Assembly (NCBI RefSeq): GCF_008639165.1 | Contig: NZ_CP029197.1 | Span: 7,816,001 to 7,880,000 of the forward strand | Length of the DNA: 64,000 bases | From: Streptomyces venezuelae ATCC 10712 | GTDB taxonomy: Bacteria; Actinomycetota; Actinomycetes; Streptomycetales; Streptomycetaceae | Reading direction: 5' to 3' | In this document: positions 1 through 8,008 of the stretch, piece after piece | Layout: each line of letters begins with the position of its first letter | How positions within the stretch are numbered: the first letter of the stretch is position 1 | Translations under genes and position numbers: made by a program | The notes under the pieces: generated by a model | The model's database searches: none | What the model was told of the DNA's origin: nothing | Seen by the model: only the letters and a program-made list of their open reading frames with translations

Positions 1-1743
1 GGCGTACGTGTCCCGGGTCCGCTCCGAACTCCGCAGCACCACACGGCGGGTGATGCCCGGATAGAAGCCGCCGTCGTCGGCGTCGCCCACGAACTCCCAG
101 GTGTCCACGTCGAGTCGGAGCCAGGCGGGGGACACGAAGAACTCGAGGAGCGCGGTCTCGGGGTGCTCCCGCACCTCCGTGCGCAGGACCTGCCGGATGG
201 CCTCGACCACGCGGTGGCTGGTGACCTCGGTGTCCTGGGTCAGGACCACCTCGTGCCGCCCGTCGCCGCTCCACACCCAGATCTGGAAGGTGAAGAGGTG
301 GCCGGGCGGCGCGGGCAGGAGCTCGACCTGGACCCGGGGCGGCGCGGCGGCGGCACGCCGGGCGGCCGAGGCGGTCGCGGTGTGCGCGGCGGCGGCGTCG
401 GCGCGGAACTGGTCGACGGCGGCCGCCGGCACGCCCAGTCGGGGTGCCGCCCTTCGGACCCAGGCGTCCAGGTCGTCGGCGTACTCCCCGCCGGCGGCCC
501 GCTCGTGCACTCCGATGAGCACGACGCCCTGGAGCAAGGGGGGTATCGGCTGGCCGGGGGCGGGGTCGTAGCCCTCCAGGATGTGCGTGGCGTCCACGAG
601 GTCGACGGGGACGGAGGTGTCGGCGTACGGCAGCACGGTGCGCAGCAGCGTCGCGGGCTCGGTGGCGCGGCAGTGCGGGAGCAGCGCGGTGAGGCCCCGC
701 CGCCGTTTCACGGAGAGCCACTCGCGCGGGCTGACGACACGGGCGACGCGCAGGACGTGCTGCCAGTCTGCCGACTCCGCGGCGCCGCCGAGCCGGCGCT
801 CGGCGAGGTGCTCGTGGACGATGTCGAGGAGTTCGGGCACCCCCCGCCGCACGCCCAGGGCGAGTCCCGCGAGCCGTTCGACGTCCGCGGCCGGGCCGGC
901 CGTCCGGCGGTCGAGCTGCGCGGCGAGCCGCTCCTCGCAGTCCCGGACGTCCTGCCGGGTGGGCAGCAACCGCTCCAGCACGTCGAGGAGTTGCTGGCGG
1001 CCGCGGCCGGCCGCCGGGACCGTGACGGGCGGCAGGTCCGGCAGTTCGGACTCGACGGAGGAGAGCCCGATCGCGTACATGGCGGGCGGCGGGCCGGGCC
1101 GGCCCCCGGCCGGATCGGGCGGCGCGGGCCGGCCGGCCGTGTCGTGGGCGGCGACGACGAGCCCGACGACGGCCTGGCGGTCCCGGTCCCACAGCGGTCC
1201 GCCGCTGAACCCGTCCGCCACCGTCCCGCCCAGCACGTCCAGGGCGATCCAGGGGTGCCCGGAGGCCCGGGGCATCGCCCGCAGCGTGGGCAGGGCGTGT
1301 CCGCTGGCCCACTGGGCCACGACCTCGTTGCCGTCCCGGTGCGGGAGGAACGGGGCGGGCTCGGCGCCCGGCGGTGCCTCCTCGTCGAGTTCGAGCACCG
1401 CGAGGTCGCCGTAGTACGGCAGCGCGCCGGCGGCCGGGGGCAGCGGACAGTCGGGCTCGGGACGGGCGCGCGGCGGCCGCCACATCGCCGGGACGACCCG
1501 GCCGACCAGGGTCCGCTCGCGGTCGACGTGGGGCATCCGGAGCGTGAACGTCTCGGCGCGCGACGGCGGCGAGGGGTCGAAACGATCGCGTCCCCGGGCG
1601 CTGTTGACGACGTGCGCGCAGGTCAGCACCAGCCGTGGGGTGATCAGTACGGCGGCGCCGACGGGTCCGGCCGGTCCGCGCACGGACACGAACGCCCGGT
1701 TCAGCGGCTCGTCGGCCCCGGCGGGACTCACCTGATGCCGCAT
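1..1743 (-). CDS. Trypsin-like serine protease with C-terminal VMAP-C domain (3' end outside window)
   Basis: The reading frame starts at ATG 1743 (MRHQVSPAG) and is still open at base 1, so the C-terminus is missing. The N-terminal part is a chymotrypsin-fold protease. The triad can be read: His in TCAHVV, Asp in GDLAVLEL and Ser in GFSGGPLWD. A helical middle region follows. The distal part (ALLEFFVSP..LDVDTW, then a YPGITRRVVLRSSER stretch) resembles VMAP-C, the vWA-MoxR-associated protein C-terminal domain. The gene starts 5 bp after the Trypco1 gene, so the two are almost certainly co-transcribed. Such pairs are known from predicted actinobacterial NTPase-linked conflict or signalling systems, where the protease is proposed to be an effector; that role is inferred here. 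No signal peptide is visible, so it is probably cytoplasmic. Confidence 0.8.
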   Translation of the reverse strand, partial: MRHQVSPAGADEPLNRAFVSVRGPAGPVGAAVLITPRLVLTCAHVVNSARGRDRFDPSPPSRAETFTLRMPHVDRERTLVGRVVPAMWRPPRARPEPDCPLPPAAGALPYYGDLAVLELDEEAPPGAEPAPFLPHRDGNEVVAQWASGHALPTLRAMPRASGHPWIALDVLGGTVADGFSGGPLWDRDRQAVVGLVVAAHDTAGRPAPPDPAGGRPGPPPAMYAIGLSSVESELPDLPPVTVPAAGRGRQQLLDVLERLLPTRQDVRDCEERLAAQLDRRTAGPAADVERLAGLALGVRRGVPELLDIVHEHLAERRLGGAAESADWQHVLRVARVVSPREWLSVKRRRGLTALLPHCRATEPATLLRTVLPYADTSVPVDLVDATHILEGYDPAPGQPIPPLLQGVVLIGVHERAAGGEYADDLDAWVRRAAPRLGVPAAAVDQFRADAAAAHTATASAARRAAAAPPRVQVELLPAPPGHLFTFQIWVWSGDGRHEVVLTQDTEVTSHRVVEAIRQVLRTEVREHPETALLEFFVSPAWLRLDVDTWEFVGDADDGGFYPGITRRVVLRSSERTRDTYA

Positions 1744-1747
1744 GCCA

Positions 1748-2347
1748 TCAGGAGCCGTTCACCGGGCCGGGTACGGGAAGGGAGCCGGCCTGGGCCGCCA
1801 CGGCGGCGTCGACCGGAGAGCCGGTGTCGACGGCGTCGGAGGAGCGGGCGCCGTCGGCCGGGGTGGCGACGGGGGCGCCGGTGCCGCCGGCCTGGGTGGC
1901 GGCGGGGGCGCCGGTGCCGTCGGCCGGGTCGGTGCCCGCCCCGCCGTCGGCGCGGTCCGCCAGGTTCCACGTGGCGGAGACGGTGAAGCTCGCCTCGCCG
2001 CTCCCCGAGAAGACACCGAGGCTCAGGTCGCTGCCCAGCGTGACCCCGAACTCGACGGTCACCTCGTCGGGCCGCTGGGCGAACTGCGAGAAGCTGCGGT
2101 GGATTCCGCCGAGCACGCCACCCAGCGGGCGCAGCGCCTGGGTGAGCGCCTCGCCGCCCCGCGTCAGGGCCTGCGCGGCGCGGCCGTCGGCGCTGACCGG
2201 CCGCGCCGAGCCGAATCCCGCGGGCAGGTCGAGGTCGTCGTCCGGCCCCGCTTCCGCACCGGCGGGCCCGGCCGTCCGGCCGTCCTCGGGTACGAGGTGC
2301 AGGCGCACGACGGAACCGTCGTCGAAGGTGAGTCTCACGTCCCCCAT
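1748..2347 (-). CDS. Trypco1 (trypsin-co-occurring) / CU044_2847-family protein
   Basis: This 199-residue protein starts MGDVRLTFDDGSVVRL. It has the small N-terminal beta-strand region, a central segment (TRGGEALTQALRPLGGVLGGI) and the VEFGVTLGSDLSLGVFSGSGEASFTVSATW core of the CU044_2847/Trypco1 family. The last 60 residues are a low-complexity tail rich in Ala, Pro, Thr and Gly. Family members are found beside trypsin-like proteases and are proposed to be partners or targets of the protease. The gene directly precedes such a protease here. The biochemical role is not known. Confidence 0.75.
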   Translation of the reverse strand: MGDVRLTFDDGSVVRLHLVPEDGRTAGPAGAEAGPDDDLDLPAGFGSARPVSADGRAAQALTRGGEALTQALRPLGGVLGGIHRSFSQFAQRPDEVTVEFGVTLGSDLSLGVFSGSGEASFTVSATWNLADRADGGAGTDPADGTGAPAATQAGGTGAPVATPADGARSSDAVDTGSPVDAAVAAQAGSLPVPGPVNGS

Positions 2348-2396
2348 GGGCGAGAGTCTCGCATGTCACACGGGGTTCCGCCCGGCTGTTCACCGA

Positions 2397-3905
2397 TCAT
2401 CTCCCGTGCGCGGCACCGGCGTCGGGCGCGGGAGTGCGCCGGGGGCGCCGCGCCCCGGGCAGCCGGAGCAGTGCCCAGGCGCCGAGGGCGGCGTGCAGGA
2501 GGGCCGTCACCGCCACGGCCGCGTGCAGACCGGTGACGAACGCCGACTTCGCCTCCGTGACCGCCCAGGACGTGAGGCCGGGCAGCCGGAGCGTCCCGTC
2601 GAGGGTGGGGGCGAGGTCGGGGCCCCGCAGCCGGAAGAGCAGGGCGGCGAGGGAGCCGACGAGCGCGATGCCGAGGGCGTTGCCGATCTCGTTGCTGGTC
2701 TCGGCGATCGCCCCCGCCGAGCCGGCCCGTTCGGCCGGGACCGCGCCGACGGCGGTGTCGGCGACGACGCTGAAGGAGATGCCGTAGCCGAGGCCGGCCA
2801 CGGACGTGGACGCCACGTACCAGCCGACGCCGCCGGTGAGGGTGGTGGGGAGCAGGAGCAGCAGCCCCGCCGCGATGGCGAACGGGCAGAGGACGAGGAC
2901 CGCGCGCTTGCCGAGGCGATCCACCACCAGGGGAGTCACCACACAGGCGACGACGAGGACCACCGCCCCGGGCAGCGCCAGGAGCGCCGCCCGCAGGACG
3001 GGGAGACCGAGGACGGACTGGAGGTAGATCCCCGACAGATAGGCGCTCGCCGACCAGGCGGCCAGCGGCAGCAGACCGGTGACGATCGCGACGGTGAAGA
3101 CCCGGTCGCGGAAGAGGGAGAAGTCCATCAGGGGGTACGGGAGCCGCCGCTGCCGCCGTACGAACAGGACGAGCAGCAGGACGCCGGCCGCCGCCACCAG
3201 CACGGCGAACGGCGAGAATCCGTCGGCGGCCGTGTGCTTGAGGCCGTACACCACGCACAGGAGCCCGGCCGCGGAGGCCGCCACGCTCGGCCCGTCGACG
3301 GGGCCGGGGCGGGTCGTGCGCACCTCGCGCAGCAGGACGGGCGCGAGGACGAGGAACAGCGCGATGACGGGCAGGTTGACCAGGAAGACCGAACCCCACC
3401 AGAAGCGTTCGAGGAGGACGCCGCCCACGACCGGGCCGACGGCGAACCCGGCGGCGAAGGCCGCGGCGAAGACGCCGACCGCCCGCGCCCGCCACCGAGG
3501 ATCGCCGAACAGCTCGCTCAGCACGGCGAGCGCCGACGGCAGGAGCGTCGCACCCGCCACGCCCATCAGCGCGCGGGACACGATGAGCAGCTCGGCGTCG
3601 GGCGCGAACGCCGACGCCGCGGAGGCGAGACCGAAGACGGCCGCGCCGGTCATCAGCAGTCTCAGGCGGCCGTACCGGTCCCCGAGGCTGCCGAAGGCGA
3701 TCAGCAGCGAGCCGACCGCGAAGCCGTACACGTCCAGGATCCACAGCGCCTGACCGGCGGTCGGGTCGAGGTCCTGGCCGACCCGGGGCATCGCCAGGTA
3801 CAGGACCGACCCGTCCATGGAGACCAGCAGGACGGGGCCGAGGACGACGAGAAGACCCAGCCAGGCGCGCGGCCCGGGGGAGTCGGGGGTGTGCTGTTTC
3901 GACAT
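2397..3905 (-). CDS. MFS multidrug exporter, DHA2 (14-TMS) family
   Basis: The protein has 501 residues and many hydrophobic segments typical of the QacA/EmrB-type drug:H+ antiporters. The family signature in the loop after the first helix reads MDGSVLYLAMPRVGQDL. The motif-A-like region GSLGDRYGRLRLLMTGAAVFG lies between helices 2 and 3. ATG 3905 (MSKQHTPDSPG) is chosen because a longer upstream extension would run through the palindromic operator and encodes no membrane segment. It is divergent from an MmyB-type regulator, with about 100 bp between them, which suggests regulated efflux of a small-molecule inducer. The substrate cannot be predicted. Confidence 0.88.
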   Translation of the reverse strand: MSKQHTPDSPGPRAWLGLLVVLGPVLLVSMDGSVLYLAMPRVGQDLDPTAGQALWILDVYGFAVGSLLIAFGSLGDRYGRLRLLMTGAAVFGLASAASAFAPDAELLIVSRALMGVAGATLLPSALAVLSELFGDPRWRARAVGVFAAAFAAGFAVGPVVGGVLLERFWWGSVFLVNLPVIALFLVLAPVLLREVRTTRPGPVDGPSVAASAAGLLCVVYGLKHTAADGFSPFAVLVAAAGVLLLVLFVRRQRRLPYPLMDFSLFRDRVFTVAIVTGLLPLAAWSASAYLSGIYLQSVLGLPVLRAALLALPGAVVLVVACVVTPLVVDRLGKRAVLVLCPFAIAAGLLLLLPTTLTGGVGWYVASTSVAGLGYGISFSVVADTAVGAVPAERAGSAGAIAETSNEIGNALGIALVGSLAALLFRLRGPDLAPTLDGTLRLPGLTSWAVTEAKSAFVTGLHAAVAVTALLHAALGAWALLRLPGARRPRRTPAPDAGAAHGR

Positions 3906-3947
3906 GCCCCGACCGTCGGGCAGCGCGGAACGGGCAGCCACCCCCCT

Positions 3948-3980
3948 GCCGTGGGTACACCCGACAGGTGTACCCACGGC
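3948..3980. promoter_or_regulatory. 33-bp perfect palindrome, probable operator of the 4009 regulator
   Basis: Two perfect 14-bp arms, GCCGTGGGTACACC and its reverse complement, flank the 5-bp centre CGACA. The element lies in the 103-bp divergent region between the exporter and the regulator. It is placed to overlap both promoters, so it is the likely binding site of the adjacent helix-turn-helix protein. Confidence 0.7.
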
Positions 3981-4008
3981 ACGCCCCGGCCGTCCTACGC
4001 TTGCCGCC

Positions 4009-4899
4009 GTGGAGAGCCTCGCGACGTTCCTGAAGAGCCGCCGGGACCGGGTCACCCCGGACGACATCGGGCTGCGCACCCACGGGACGGGGCGCCGCGT
4101 CCCCGGGCTGCGGCGGGAGGAGCTCGCCCTCCTCGCCGGAGTGAGCGCGGGCTACTACACGCGCCTGGAGCAGGGGCAGGCCGACACGGCGTCGGAGCAG
4201 GTGCTCGACGCGCTCGCCCGGGCGCTGCGGCTCGACGCGACCGAGACCTCCCATCTGCACGACCTCGCCCGGCAGCCGGCGACGCTCCGGCTGAGCGAAC
4301 CCCCGGCGGAAGCGCCCCACCGGCGCGTCCTCGCCCTCCTGGCATCCCTCGGCGAGGCGATGCCCGCGATCGTGCTCGGCCGCCGCGGTGACGTGCTCGC
4401 GTGGAACCGCGCCGGGCACGCCCTCTTCGCCGGGCACCTGGACCTCGCGTCGCCGGACGTGCCGGGGCGCCGCCCCTCGATCCCCCGGATGTTCTTCCTC
4501 GATCCGGTCGCGCGCGACCTGTACGGCAACTGGCACGAGCTCGCCCGCGTCCACGTCGCCTACCTCCGGCTCACCGCCGGCCGTCATCCCACCGACGCGC
4601 GGCTGGCGGAACTGATCGGCGAACTCACCATGCGGAGCGACGACTTCTCGGCCCTGTGGGCCACCCGGGACGTCGCCGACTGCACCACGGGAACCATGCA
4701 GCTGCGGCACCCGGCCGCGGGCCCGGTCAGCGTCGACTACCAGGTGTGGCTGCAACCGGACAGCCCCGACCACCGGCTCGAGGTCTACACCCCCAACGAT
4801 CCGGGCTCCGCGGACGCCCTGCGGCTCCTGACTTCGGAGCGTCAGCCTTCCGGAGCAGCCGGAATTCCCCACAACGGCGCTATCTGGCCAACATCCTGA
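4009..4899 (+). CDS. XRE-family regulator with MmyB-like ligand-binding domain
   Basis: The protein has 296 residues from GTG 4009. The N-terminal helix-turn-helix (about residues 5-75) contains RREELALLAGVSAGYYTRLEQG, the hallmark of the MmyB-like regulators. The rest matches the MLTR ligand-binding domain, with the typical segments PAIVLGRRGDVLAWN, ARVHVAYLRL and DDFSALWATRDV. It probably senses a small hydrophobic molecule and controls the divergent exporter. An upstream ATG in frame would place the palindrome inside the coding region, so the GTG start is preferred. Confidence 0.85.
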   Translation: MESLATFLKSRRDRVTPDDIGLRTHGTGRRVPGLRREELALLAGVSAGYYTRLEQGQADTASEQVLDALARALRLDATETSHLHDLARQPATLRLSEPPAEAPHRRVLALLASLGEAMPAIVLGRRGDVLAWNRAGHALFAGHLDLASPDVPGRRPSIPRMFFLDPVARDLYGNWHELARVHVAYLRLTAGRHPTDARLAELIGELTMRSDDFSALWATRDVADCTTGTMQLRHPAAGPVSVDYQVWLQPDSPDHRLEVYTPNDPGSADALRLLTSERQPSGAAGIPHNGAIWPTS

Positions 4900-4976
4900 C
4901 GATTTCCCCGCCCCGCACAACCCGGTGTCCGGTCCCCTCATCTTCCCGGCCACAGCACCCGGAGGACGAGGGAACG

Positions 4977-6722
4977 ATGACCACCACGCGCACGACCCGG
5001 CTGCGGCGTCCGCTGCTCGCCGGAACCACGGCCGTCGCCGCCATGGCCGTCACCGCGGGCTTCATGGCCGCGACGCCGGAGCAGGCGACGGCCGCGACGG
5101 GACCCCGACTGAGTCTTATCGCGGCGACCGACTCGGTGACGCTCACCTCCTGGAAGGAGGAGCCCGGCGTCTTCCTGGACCTGGGCACCTACCTGACCGC
5201 GGAGGGGACACCGCTGGAGCTCAAGGTGACCCGCAAGTCCTACAAGGACCCGGTGGTCGTCACCCAGACGGTGTACGAGGGCGGCAAGGCCAAGGCGAAG
5301 GTCCTGCCCCAGAACACCGTGAAGGACTTCTCCGGGCTGCCCGGCTTCGCGGAGATCACCGTCACCGACAGCACCGGCAAGAAGGTCGTCAGCCGGACGG
5401 AGAGCTTCTGTCCCAACAACGCCAGCGGACGGGTCCGGCCCGACGCGCCAGCCACCTCGAAGTATCCGGAGAGCTGCCCCACCAACCCGTTCACGCTCGG
5501 TTCCGTGTGGGGCGTGGAGAAGGGCTGGGCCGCCAACACCTACTCCGGCGCCTACACCCAGCCGGTGAAGCTCGCGGCCGGCACGTACACGGCCAAGGTC
5601 GGGGTCGCCAAGAAGTACCGGGACCTCTTCGGGATCGCCGACAAGCCCGCGACGGTGCGGGTCACCGTCCAGGAGCGCAGCTGGGAGGACGGCGGCGGGG
5701 CGGCCGCGCGGCAGACGGCCGGCGAGCACGCCGGGCACGGTGCCGGTCAGCAGGCCCCGGCCGCCCACGCCGGGCACGGGCCGGGCCACGCCCCGAGCCC
5801 GGCCCAGGCCGGGGCGCCGGAGACGAGCGGCGCGGGTCCCTCGTACAACGTGGGCCACGGGCCGCTGAAGGCCGCGCCGCCGGCCCTGCCGTGGGCGCTG
5901 AAGCGGCAGGAGGCCGCGCGCGCCGAGGCGCGGGCCGCCGACACCACCGGGCAGACCGACGGTTCGCGCAAGGCACCGGCCCTGACGCCGCAGGCGAAGC
6001 GGCCCACCGGCACCCCGTCCGTCCCGAACGTCCCCAAGCCCGACCTGCGGTCGCTGCCGGCCTACGGCATCACCATCAGCGACGGCGGCCAGGACGTCCC
6101 CGGCAAGGACTACCTGGCCTTCAGCGCCAACGTCTGGAACGCCGGTCCGGCCCAGCTGGTGGTGGACGGCTTCCGCTCGCCCGGGAAGCCCACGATGGAC
6201 GCCTTCCAGTACTTCTACGACGCCAACGGCAAGCAGGTCGGCTACACCCCGACCGGCACCATGGAGTGGGACCCGCGCCCCGGCCACGTGCACTGGCACT
6301 TCACCGACTTCGCCAGCTACCGGCTGCTGAAGGCCGACCAGAAGGAAGCGGTGCGCAGCGGCAAGGAGGCCTTCTGCCTCGCCAACACCGACGCCGTCGA
6401 CTACACGGTGAAGAACGCCAACTGGCACCCCTTCAACACCGACCTGTCCACCGCGTGCGGGCAGGAGAACTCCATCTCCGTCCGTGAGGTGCTCGACGTC
6501 GGCTCCGGCGACACCTACACCCAGGACCTGCCGGGCCAGTCGTTCGACATCACGGACGTCCCCAACGGCACGTACTACATCCAGGTGCTGGCCAACCCGG
6601 CCAAGCGGCTGAAGGAGACCAACCTCGACAACAACAGCGCGCTGCGGAAGATCGTCCTCGGTGGCACGCCCGGCAAGCGGACCGTGACGGTCCCCGCGCA
6701 CGACCTCGTGAACGCGAACTGA
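4977..6722 (+). CDS. Secreted lysyl-oxidase-family copper protein
   Basis: The protein has 581 residues. ATG 4977 follows a GGAGG ribosome-binding site. A Sec signal peptide (residues 1-40, ending in ATAATG) is followed by a beta-rich N-terminal domain. A His/Gly/Pro-rich linker (about 245-275, with repeated HAGHG) comes next. The C-terminal region (about 350-575) has TPTGTMEWDPRPGHVHWHFT and a closing ETNLDNNSALRK segment, as in bacterial lysyl-oxidase-family proteins. H437, H439 and H441 form the expected copper-binding cluster. Family enzymes oxidise lysine side-chain amines; the natural substrate here is unknown. The residues forming a quinone cofactor cannot be identified by eye. A strong hairpin follows the gene. 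Confidence 0.75.
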   Translation: MTTTRTTRLRRPLLAGTTAVAAMAVTAGFMAATPEQATAATGPRLSLIAATDSVTLTSWKEEPGVFLDLGTYLTAEGTPLELKVTRKSYKDPVVVTQTVYEGGKAKAKVLPQNTVKDFSGLPGFAEITVTDSTGKKVVSRTESFCPNNASGRVRPDAPATSKYPESCPTNPFTLGSVWGVEKGWAANTYSGAYTQPVKLAAGTYTAKVGVAKKYRDLFGIADKPATVRVTVQERSWEDGGGAAARQTAGEHAGHGAGQQAPAAHAGHGPGHAPSPAQAGAPETSGAGPSYNVGHGPLKAAPPALPWALKRQEAARAEARAADTTGQTDGSRKAPALTPQAKRPTGTPSVPNVPKPDLRSLPAYGITISDGGQDVPGKDYLAFSANVWNAGPAQLVVDGFRSPGKPTMDAFQYFYDANGKQVGYTPTGTMEWDPRPGHVHWHFTDFASYRLLKADQKEAVRSGKEAFCLANTDAVDYTVKNANWHPFNTDLSTACGQENSISVREVLDVGSGDTYTQDLPGQSFDITDVPNGTYYIQVLANPAKRLKETNLDNNSALRKIVLGGTPGKRTVTVPAHDLVNAN

Positions 6723-6730
6723 CACACCTC

Positions 6731-6796
6731 CGTCCCCGCGCGGGGACGGACGGCCGAGAGGCGCCTGACGGGCGGAAGCCCGCGTCAGGCGCCTCT
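6731..6796. terminator. Two consecutive hairpins, bidirectional terminator
   Basis: An 18-bp perfect palindrome (CGTCCCCGCGCGGGGACG, 6731-6748) is followed by a hairpin with 13-bp perfect arms (6758-6770 and 6783-6795, GAGGCGCCTGACG and complement). They sit between convergent genes ending at 6722 and 6826. Confidence 0.75.
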
Positions 6797-6825
6797 TCGT
6801 GTCGGTACGTGGACCGGGAGGGTGC

Positions 6826-7506
6826 TCAGAGGCCGCGGCGGCAGCGGTGCGCGATCAGGGAGATCGCGAGCATGGCGGTCATGACGCCGACGGCCAGGGT
6901 CAGCGTGCCGGCCGTGCCGCCGGCCATGGACCAGCCGTTGCCGAGCAGGAGAGCGGTGCCGCCGACGGCGGCGAGCACGGCGTACCCGCGCCGGCCGGCG
7001 CGGCGGAAGTGACGGGTCAGGACGTAGCACCCGGCGATCATCGCGAGGAAGGTGACGGAACCGGCGGCGAAGTGGGCGTAGCTGTGCCAGCTGAGCGCGG
7101 CCGGCATGCCGTACGGGGTGCCCACCGGAAAGCCGTCGGCCGGATCCATGACGAACACCCCCGCGGCGACCATTCCGACGCCGGCGACCCCGATCAGGCG
7201 CGGTGCCCAGATGCCGCCCGGTGTGCCGCGCAGGGCCCGGCGCAGGCCGGTCGCGCCGATCACGAGCAGGGCGCCGACGAGGAGGAAGTTGCCGATCTGG
7301 AGCCAGCCGAGGGAGCCGTTGCTCAGCGCGCTCAGGGGGTGGCGGGTGATGTCGAAGCCCTCCCGGGTGGCGGCCTGGGTCAGGGCCACGACCGCCCACA
7401 GCGGGGTCGCCACGACCGCGCAGCTGAGCAGCGAGCGGGTGGCGCGGCGGGCCGAGCGGCCGGCCGGGCCGGAAGCGGCGGTGCCGCGGTGGTCGAGGGT
7501 GGTCAT
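6826..7506 (-). CDS. DUF998-family integral membrane protein
   Basis: The protein has 226 residues with about six predicted membrane helices. It has the DUF998 pattern of a long first loop (TRHPLSALSNGSLGWLQIGNF) and a PADGFPVGTPYG loop after the third helix. The function of this family is unknown. It is divergent from the DGPF/ECF42 pair across a 143-bp region that holds a 35-bp palindrome, so it may respond to the same signal. Confidence 0.8.
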   Translation of the reverse strand: MTTLDHRGTAASGPAGRSARRATRSLLSCAVVATPLWAVVALTQAATREGFDITRHPLSALSNGSLGWLQIGNFLLVGALLVIGATGLRRALRGTPGGIWAPRLIGVAGVGMVAAGVFVMDPADGFPVGTPYGMPAALSWHSYAHFAAGSVTFLAMIAGCYVLTRHFRRAGRRGYAVLAAVGGTALLLGNGWSMAGGTAGTLTLAVGVMTAMLAISLIAHRCRRGL

Positions 7507-7561
7507 GGCGGGTCCTCCGGGGTTCGTGGTGTGCGGTGCTCGCTGACACGTCGATCGGGCG

Positions 7562-7596
7562 ATGTGACAGGGAACGCGTACCGTTCCCTGTCACAT
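7562..7596. promoter_or_regulatory. 35-bp perfect palindrome in divergent promoter region
   Basis: Fifteen-bp arms (ATGTGACAGGGAACG and its complement) flank the centre CGTAC. The element lies between the DUF998 gene and the DGPF gene. No TetR-, MarR- or LacI-type regulator is adjacent, so the binding protein would be encoded elsewhere unless this is an mRNA hairpin. Confidence 0.65.
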
Positions 7597-7649
7597 AGGC
7601 TCGTTCGACGTGGAGGCGGGCAGTCACCCCACGGAGAGAAGAGGAATCC

Positions 7650-7973
7650 ATGCGCTACCTGATGACGACCCGGCCTTCCGACACCGCCCCCGACGAGCAG
7701 CTGTTCGCCGAGATGGGCCGGTTCATCGAGGAACTGACGGCCTCGGGCGTCCTCCTCGCCACCGGTGGCCTCGAACCGGGCGGCACCCTGGTGAGCTCCC
7801 TCGGCGACGAGATCACGGTGACGGACGGGCCGTTCGCCGAGGCCAAGGAGGCCGTGGCCGGCTTCGCGCTGATCGAGGTCCGGTCCAAGGAGGAGGCGAT
7901 CGAACTGGCCCGCCGCTTCCGCAGGATCGTCGGCGACGGCGAGAGCGTGGTCCAGCAGGTCTTCGGCCCCTGA
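7650..7973 (+). CDS. YciI/DGPF-family protein, partner of ECF42 sigma factor
   Basis: This small cytoplasmic protein of 107 residues has the YCII-related fold and the DGPF motif (TVTDGPFAEAKE, about residues 54-65). Genes of this type are the conserved neighbours of ECF42 sigma factors and in Streptomyces are usually their regulon members. The start MRYLMTTRPS follows an AGAGAAGAGGAA ribosome-binding region. The gene ends 35 bp before the sigma factor gene and is probably in its operon. Confidence 0.88.
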   Translation: MRYLMTTRPSDTAPDEQLFAEMGRFIEELTASGVLLATGGLEPGGTLVSSLGDEITVTDGPFAEAKEAVAGFALIEVRSKEEAIELARRFRRIVGDGESVVQQVFGP

Positions 7974-8008
7974 CCGTCGCACCAGAGCCGAGGAGCAGCG
8001 AGGCAAGC

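Noticed and set aside
163..1986. Long plus-strand open frame opposite the protease gene
   Set aside because: It is a high-GC antisense frame with Gly/Arg-rich content and no domain. The minus strand gives a complete protease triad and VMAP-C.
4938..6725. Long minus-strand open frame opposite the lysyl-oxidase-like gene
   Set aside because: Antisense artefact. The plus strand has a signal peptide, a ribosome-binding site and the metal motif.
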